Shown in pieces: positions 60,008 through 64,000 of a stretch of 64,000 bases of DNA. The stretch covers positions 1 to 64,000 of the forward strand of contig CAZIOH010000005.1 in NCBI GenBank assembly GCA_964540815.1, read 5' to 3'. The stretch comes from CAZIOH01 sp964540815 (GTDB lineage Bacteria > Myxococcota_A > Polyangia > Fen-1088). A program made the position numbers and the translations under genes. Numbering within the stretch: position 1 is the stretch's first letter; each line of letters starts with the position of its first letter. Below the pieces are notes generated by a model. It was not told the DNA's origin. It did not search any database and saw nothing but the letters and a program-made list of their open reading frames with translations.

Positions 60008-62587
60008 TCACAGGCGGTACTTGAGCGTGGCCAGCACCGTGCGGGGATCCGGGAAGTTGTAGAACAGGACGCCCGTCGACGGGGTGTAGGAGGCGCTGAC
60101 GGGCTTCTGGCTGTCGAGGAGGTTTCGGCTCGAGAGGATCACCACGAGATGGTCGGAGGGCGAGGTCCAGCTCAGGGTTCCGTTCAGGAAGGTCTGCGCG
60201 GGGTATTCGTCCTGCGGGCGGGCGAGCGCGCTGCTGAAGGCGGAGCTGGCGTATTCGAGATCGGCGGCTAGTCGCACCGCGCCCGGCAGATCGTCGAACG
60301 GCAGCCTGATGGTCGTACCCGCCGAGAAGTTCCAGCGGGGGGCATTCGGCAGGGGATGTCCGTCGGCGTCGACGCCGGGGCCGCCGGCGTTCTTGTAGGT
60401 GTCGTACAGGGCGCGCAGGTAGGCGCCGCTCGCCTGCAGCGACCAGTCGGGAAGGACGCGTGCCCCGACTTCGATCTCGACGCCCTCGGTGTGGGCCTTG
60501 CCGGCGTTGCCGCGGATGCTGTTCCCGGGGTAGGCGGGGTCGGTGTACGAGACCTGCAGATCCCGGTAAGCGTTGTAGAAGGCGGCCGTGTTGGCCCGGA
60601 AGCGGTGCTCGAAGAGCTCGGTCTTGAACCCGACCTCGAAGTTGTTCACGTACTCGGGGTTGAACGGCCGCTCGGCCAGGGTCAGGTTGGTGGCGCGGTT
60701 GTCGAAGCCGCCCGACTTGAAGCCCCGCGAGTAGGTGAAATAGGCGAGAGCGACTGGCGGCCAGTGCAAGGCGAGGGATGCCTTGGGTGTGACGGCCGAC
60801 CAGAGGTGGTCGGCGTCGCCGTGGATCGAGGGCGAGACGAAGCCGCCGCTGGCGTCGAGGACGGCGTTGTTGAAGCTGAAGGCCTTGCGCTCCAGGGTCT
60901 CGCGGAGCCCCGCCGTGAGGGTGGCCCAGGGGGCGAGCTCGAGGTTGCCTTCCCCGAAGATGGCGATGCTGTTGGTGTTGGTGATGTTGTGCGCCCGCAG
61001 GAAGGCATAGTTCTCGGGGTTGATCGCGGGATCGGTGGGCATGGCGTTGCGCCGGCTGTACCCGTCGCGGTTCACGAAGAAGCGCTCCCGCAAGTAGAAG
61101 AGGCCGCTCGTGAAAGAGACGAGCTGGTACTTCCCGTTGAGCTGGACCTCCTGGGTGAAGTACCCGTCGTCGTAGTGGATGAGGTTCTTCTGGATCAGCG
61201 CCGCCACGCCGTCGTTGTCGTAGTAGACGGGGTTCAGGTTGAAGCCGCCACCGGCGGTGATGAGCTTGAGCTCGAGCTGGTCCGTGATGCTGTAGAGCGT
61301 CCGCAGCGAGCTGCTCAGCTGGTCGAGGTGCTGATAGGGCGGGACCTCCGAGTAGGATCGGTTGGTGGCGAACCCAGGGCATCGCCAGGCGGCCAGCGGC
61401 GCGCAGCTGCCCGTCACGCCGGGCTGTGCCGCTGGCACGTAGCTGCGGGAATCGCTGCGGTCGACCATGCCGTTCAGCGTGAGCAGGAGATCCCATCTGT
61501 CGTCTGGCGTGAAGTGAAGCTTGGCGCGAGCGGCATCCACGTCGATGCGGTTCATGTCCCGGTTCTGGGTCGGATCGAACGTGATGCCGTCGCGCTGGTT
61601 GTGCAGGAACGAGAGGCTGGCGGCCAGCCGGTCGGCGATGATCGGTGTGCGCACGGAGGCCAGGGCCTTGACGGCCCGGAAGTTCCCGAAGGTCAGGGAA
61701 TCCTCGGTGCGGACCTGATTCCCTGGATCGGCCGTGATGACGCGGAGCGCGCCAGCGCTGGAGTTGCGGCCGTAGAGGGTGCCTTGCGGACCGCGCAGCA
61801 CCTCGACCCGCTCGATGTCGTTGAAGTCGAGCATCGAGCCGATCTGCCGGGGCTGGTAGACGTCGTCGATGTAGATGGCGAGCACCGGCTCCTGGATCGG
61901 GTCGGTCTCACCGACCCCGCGCAGCGAGTAGGTCTGGGTCGTGTAGCTGATGTTGGCGCGGGCGACCGAGAGGTTCGGGACCTGGCCGGCCAGATCCCGT
62001 ATCGAGCCGATGCCGCGGTCCTGGAGCACCCCGGGGCTGAAGGCGGTGATGGCGATCGGGGTGCTCTGGAGGTTGGTGGCGCGCCGCTCGGCGGTGACCA
62101 CCACGCTCTCGAGCACCCCCGGCGTCTCGGGCAGCCCAGGCGACGCCGGGCCTGACGGCTCGGCCGACGGCACCGGGATCGCAACCGGGGGAGCCGGGGA
62201 GGGCGCGGCGGCCGTCGATGGTGCTCCGGGTTCGAGGGCAGCCGGCGGACGGGGTGAGGCGGGCGCACCGGGCCCGACCGCAGGAGGCACGCCGTCGGGC
62301 GACGACGTCGACGTCGAGACGGGCGAGGTGGCCTCAGCAGGGGGTGCGTCGCCGGTTCCGCCATCGACTCCCCCAGGAGCTGGCGAAACCGTACCCCCGT
62401 CGCTGTCCAGTGCCTCGGCAGCTGTCGCCCGGGCCGATTCGAGGCCGAGAAGCGTCAAGGTCACCGCCAAGGTCAGAGGAAGGAGGGGAAGACTCGGCGG
62501 TCGGCTCATCCAGCTTCGCGCAGAGGTCTGTCGAGGACTCGGATCGGGGATGGCGGATACACGGGCGGGAATCGGGCTCGGGCTCAT
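60008..62587 (-). CDS. TonB-dependent outer membrane receptor
   Basis: An 859-residue receptor. A signal segment (about 28-58, SLPLLPLTLAVTLTLLGLESARA) is followed by a long Pro/Ala/Ser/Gly-rich linker to about 160, TonB-box-like VLESVVVTAERR, plug motifs (STPIAITAFSPGVL, VEVLRGPQGTLYGRNSSAGAL) and the barrel ending VLATLKYRL. It shares the sphingomonad-type plug and extended linker with the receptor at 52465. ATG 62587 has GAGGAG five bases upstream. It lies tail to tail with the module it probably serves and divergent from a cytochrome gene. Confidence 0.92.
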   Translation of the reverse strand: MSPSPIPARVSAIPDPSPRQTSARSWMSRPPSLPLLPLTLAVTLTLLGLESARATAAEALDSDGGTVSPAPGGVDGGTGDAPPAEATSPVSTSTSSPDGVPPAVGPGAPASPRPPAALEPGAPSTAAAPSPAPPVAIPVPSAEPSGPASPGLPETPGVLESVVVTAERRATNLQSTPIAITAFSPGVLQDRGIGSIRDLAGQVPNLSVARANISYTTQTYSLRGVGETDPIQEPVLAIYIDDVYQPRQIGSMLDFNDIERVEVLRGPQGTLYGRNSSAGALRVITADPGNQVRTEDSLTFGNFRAVKALASVRTPIIADRLAASLSFLHNQRDGITFDPTQNRDMNRIDVDAARAKLHFTPDDRWDLLLTLNGMVDRSDSRSYVPAAQPGVTGSCAPLAAWRCPGFATNRSYSEVPPYQHLDQLSSSLRTLYSITDQLELKLITAGGGFNLNPVYYDNDGVAALIQKNLIHYDDGYFTQEVQLNGKYQLVSFTSGLFYLRERFFVNRDGYSRRNAMPTDPAINPENYAFLRAHNITNTNSIAIFGEGNLELAPWATLTAGLRETLERKAFSFNNAVLDASGGFVSPSIHGDADHLWSAVTPKASLALHWPPVALAYFTYSRGFKSGGFDNRATNLTLAERPFNPEYVNNFEVGFKTELFEHRFRANTAAFYNAYRDLQVSYTDPAYPGNSIRGNAGKAHTEGVEIEVGARVLPDWSLQASGAYLRALYDTYKNAGGPGVDADGHPLPNAPRWNFSAGTTIRLPFDDLPGAVRLAADLEYASSAFSSALARPQDEYPAQTFLNGTLSWTSPSDHLVVILSSRNLLDSQKPVSASYTPSTGVLFYNFPDPRTVLATLKYRL

Positions 62588-62740
62588 CGATCTCCTCTTC
62601 TCGATCGGACGCGATCTCACTTGCCTCGCGAGGTGCGGCGGACGCTAACGTGCGAGACCTCGGCGCGACCAACGAGAAAGATCGAACCCAGACTTCAGCC
62701 CGGCTCATGGGCTGTCGCGTCGTCTCGAGATCTCACCCTC

Positions 62741-62775
62741 TTCTATGGAAACGCTCTGTCTTCTATGCGAAACGG
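62741..62775. promoter_or_regulatory. direct repeat in a divergent promoter region
   Basis: TTCTATGGAAACG (62741-62753) and TTCTATGCGAAACGG (62761-62775) start 20 bases apart, about two helical turns, between the second TonB receptor and the cytochrome gene. This suits an activator or repressor that binds direct repeats. The regulator is unknown. Confidence 0.4.
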
Positions 62776-62780
62776 AGCAG

Positions 62781-63446
62781 GTGAGATGGGATCCGAGGAA
62801 ATCAGATCGTCGACCAGGCCTTCACGAGCGGCGGCTGGCGCCAGTCATTGCCCTCGCGACGCTGGGGTCCATGGCGGTGCTGGGGGCCACCGGTCTCGCC
62901 TGCCTCCCGGCCCGCCGGAGCGCGCCGCAGCCCGAGCTGGCGGTGGCGCCCGGGTCCGACGCCGGGTCCGGGGGCCCGAGCTTCCGGCTGACCGCCAGCA
63001 TCCGGGAGCTGATGGACGCCGAGATTGATCCCGCGGCCGACCATCTGTGGGACGCCGTCGCGAGCATCAGCACCCGGGCAGGCATGGAGGAGCGGCAGCC
63101 ACGGACGGCGGAGGCCTGGCACGAGGTGCGGCGTCACGCCCTGACGCTGATCGAGGCCACCAACCTCCTCGTCATGCGTGGCCGGAAGGTCAGCGCCACC
63201 TACCTGCCGGCCGCCAGCCCGGACGAGCTGGACTCGACGGAGGCCCAGCGCAGCATCGAGGCCAACTGGGAGTCCTTCGTGGGCCTGGCCCAGATCCTCG
63301 GCGACGTTGGAACCAAGGCGCTCGGGACCATCGACGCCAAGGACCCCGCCGCGCTCTTCGAGGTCGGCAGCGAGATCGACGCCGTCTGCGAATCCTGCCA
63401 CCTGACCTTCTGGTACCCGAAGCGGGTCTTGCCTCCGACCAACTGA
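62781..63446 (+). CDS. c-type cytochrome (cytochrome c'/c556-like)
   Basis: A roughly 221-residue exported haem protein. The N-terminal hydrophobic segment ends GLAC and may be a lipobox. The rest is helical (LTASIRELMDAEIDPAADHLWDAV; ANWESFVGLAQILGDVG) with the haem motif CESCH near the C-terminus followed by LTFWYP, the class II (four-helix) cytochrome layout. The GTG start is preferred because the in-frame ATG at 62745 lies inside the direct repeat; this is not certain. It may accept electrons for the neighbouring oxidation cluster. Confidence 0.8.
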   Translation: MRWDPRKSDRRPGLHERRLAPVIALATLGSMAVLGATGLACLPARRSAPQPELAVAPGSDAGSGGPSFRLTASIRELMDAEIDPAADHLWDAVASISTRAGMEERQPRTAEAWHEVRRHALTLIEATNLLVMRGRKVSATYLPAASPDELDSTEAQRSIEANWESFVGLAQILGDVGTKALGTIDAKDPAALFEVGSEIDAVCESCHLTFWYPKRVLPPTN

Positions 63447-63523
63447 CGGCGGCGAACGCCTACCAGTTCTGGTTCACCGATGTCGGTGCCTCGCCTTGGC
63501 GACTTCACGCCGCCCGCTCCTCC

Positions 63524-64000
63524 TCATTCGCAGCGCTGGCGCCACGTCGTGAAGGAAGAATGGCGCCCCACGAAATCCTGCGCGCCCAGTGGGTGAAGGA
63601 CGACGCGAAGGTCGGCGGCTTTGCCAAACTCTGCGGCGTCCGTCACTGATACTGAGCCATTCGGTTTTGCGGTCGAGCGCACCAACGACACCAATCGATG
63701 TGAAGCTGGAGTCTGGTCGGCACCCATGACGATGTGAACTGAACGGGGGTCCCTCCGGGTTCCGGCGCTGTTGCCAAACGCGTTCAGCAATCGCATCTGT
63801 GGCGTGGGATCCGTATCGGGAAAGCTGTACCCCACAATCAACAGTTCGTCGGCATCCTCTATTCTTTGCTCAGCCTGGGCCCACAATTCCGGGAAGAACG
63901 TGGTGACGAATTGCGCCTTTGCTCCTCCAGGTGCCGCGATGGCAATGTCTACTTTCGGATCTTTCAGAATGTCGCCGGAGCTCAAGCGTTTGATGTCCGT
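63524..64000 (-). CDS. SIR2-like domain protein (partial, N-terminus off right edge)
   Basis: About 158 C-terminal residues are visible and the frame is open through the right edge. ADELLIVGYSFPDTDPTPQMRLLNAF is the signature of bacterial SIR2-like (SIR2_2) proteins, several of which are NAD-consuming antiphage effectors. The DNA is visibly AT-richer than the rest (33 G+C in each of two 60-base stretches around 63841-63960), a sign of transfer. Without the N-terminus, catalytic residues and domain partners cannot be seen. Confidence 0.75.
   Translation of the reverse strand, partial: TDIKRLSSGDILKDPKVDIAIAAPGGAKAQFVTTFFPELWAQAEQRIEDADELLIVGYSFPDTDPTPQMRLLNAFGNSAGTRRDPRSVHIVMGADQTPASHRLVSLVRSTAKPNGSVSVTDAAEFGKAADLRVVLHPLGAQDFVGRHSSFTTWRQRCE

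Overview
The window reads as a high-G+C Gram-negative chromosome segment from a predatory or soil-type myxobacterium (Myxococcota, probably Polyangia). The pointers are a MYXO-CTERM-like sorting tail (49342-49869), myxobacterial Cys-rich DUF4215-type repeats and HAF repeats (9908-11864), several lipoproteins with long Gly/Ser/Thr linkers, an ECF42-type sigma factor with a DGPF/YCII partner, and dense coding on both strands. One 100-N scaffold gap (15366-15465) falls in a repetitive linker. I see no rRNA, tRNA, CRISPR array or insertion sequence.

Layout. 1-9.5 kb: a tripartite RND efflux operon on the minus strand (outer-membrane factor, adaptor, pump; the pump runs off the left edge), divergent from a histidine kinase and an NtrC-type sigma54 activator. 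Next come a ClC channel and two lipoproteins. Two palindrome pairs with correctly spaced sigma54 (-24/-12) promoters tie these units into one likely regulon. 9.9-15.7 kb: secreted lipoproteins (HAF/DUF4215, SGNH hydrolase, leucine-rich repeat, jelly-roll). 15.8-22.9 kb: an outer-membrane-factor relic, PEP synthase, a CrtI-like flavoprotein and a divergent ADP-forming acyl-CoA synthetase, the last two separated by a perfect 20-bp palindrome.

22.9-31.2 kb: a Na+-type N-ATPase operon with an unusual order. atpR is not in its usual place between atpQ and atpB; it sits at the 5' end, and a class I fructose-bisphosphate aldolase gene is embedded between atpR and atpD. 31.6-36.2 kb: a four-gene, end-overlapping MacAB-TolC-like ABC export operon. 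36.3-49.9 kb: MFS exporters, a reductase, a GH79-like glycosidase, a kelch protein, SRPBCC and DGPF proteins with an ECF42 sigma factor, an esterase lipoprotein, a Tas-like aldo-keto reductase and the MYXO-CTERM protein.

50-63.4 kb is the most intriguing part. A flavoprotein/ferredoxin pair is followed by two TonB-dependent receptors that bracket a duplicated two-gene module (a DWSGVW family protein plus a DUF6152-like protein), two four-helix DUF6644-like membrane proteins and a glutathione S-transferase. A c-type cytochrome is divergent from the second receptor. Together they look like an uptake-and-oxidation system for an unknown, probably hydrophobic, substrate. The right edge holds the C-terminus of a SIR2-like protein in visibly AT-richer DNA.
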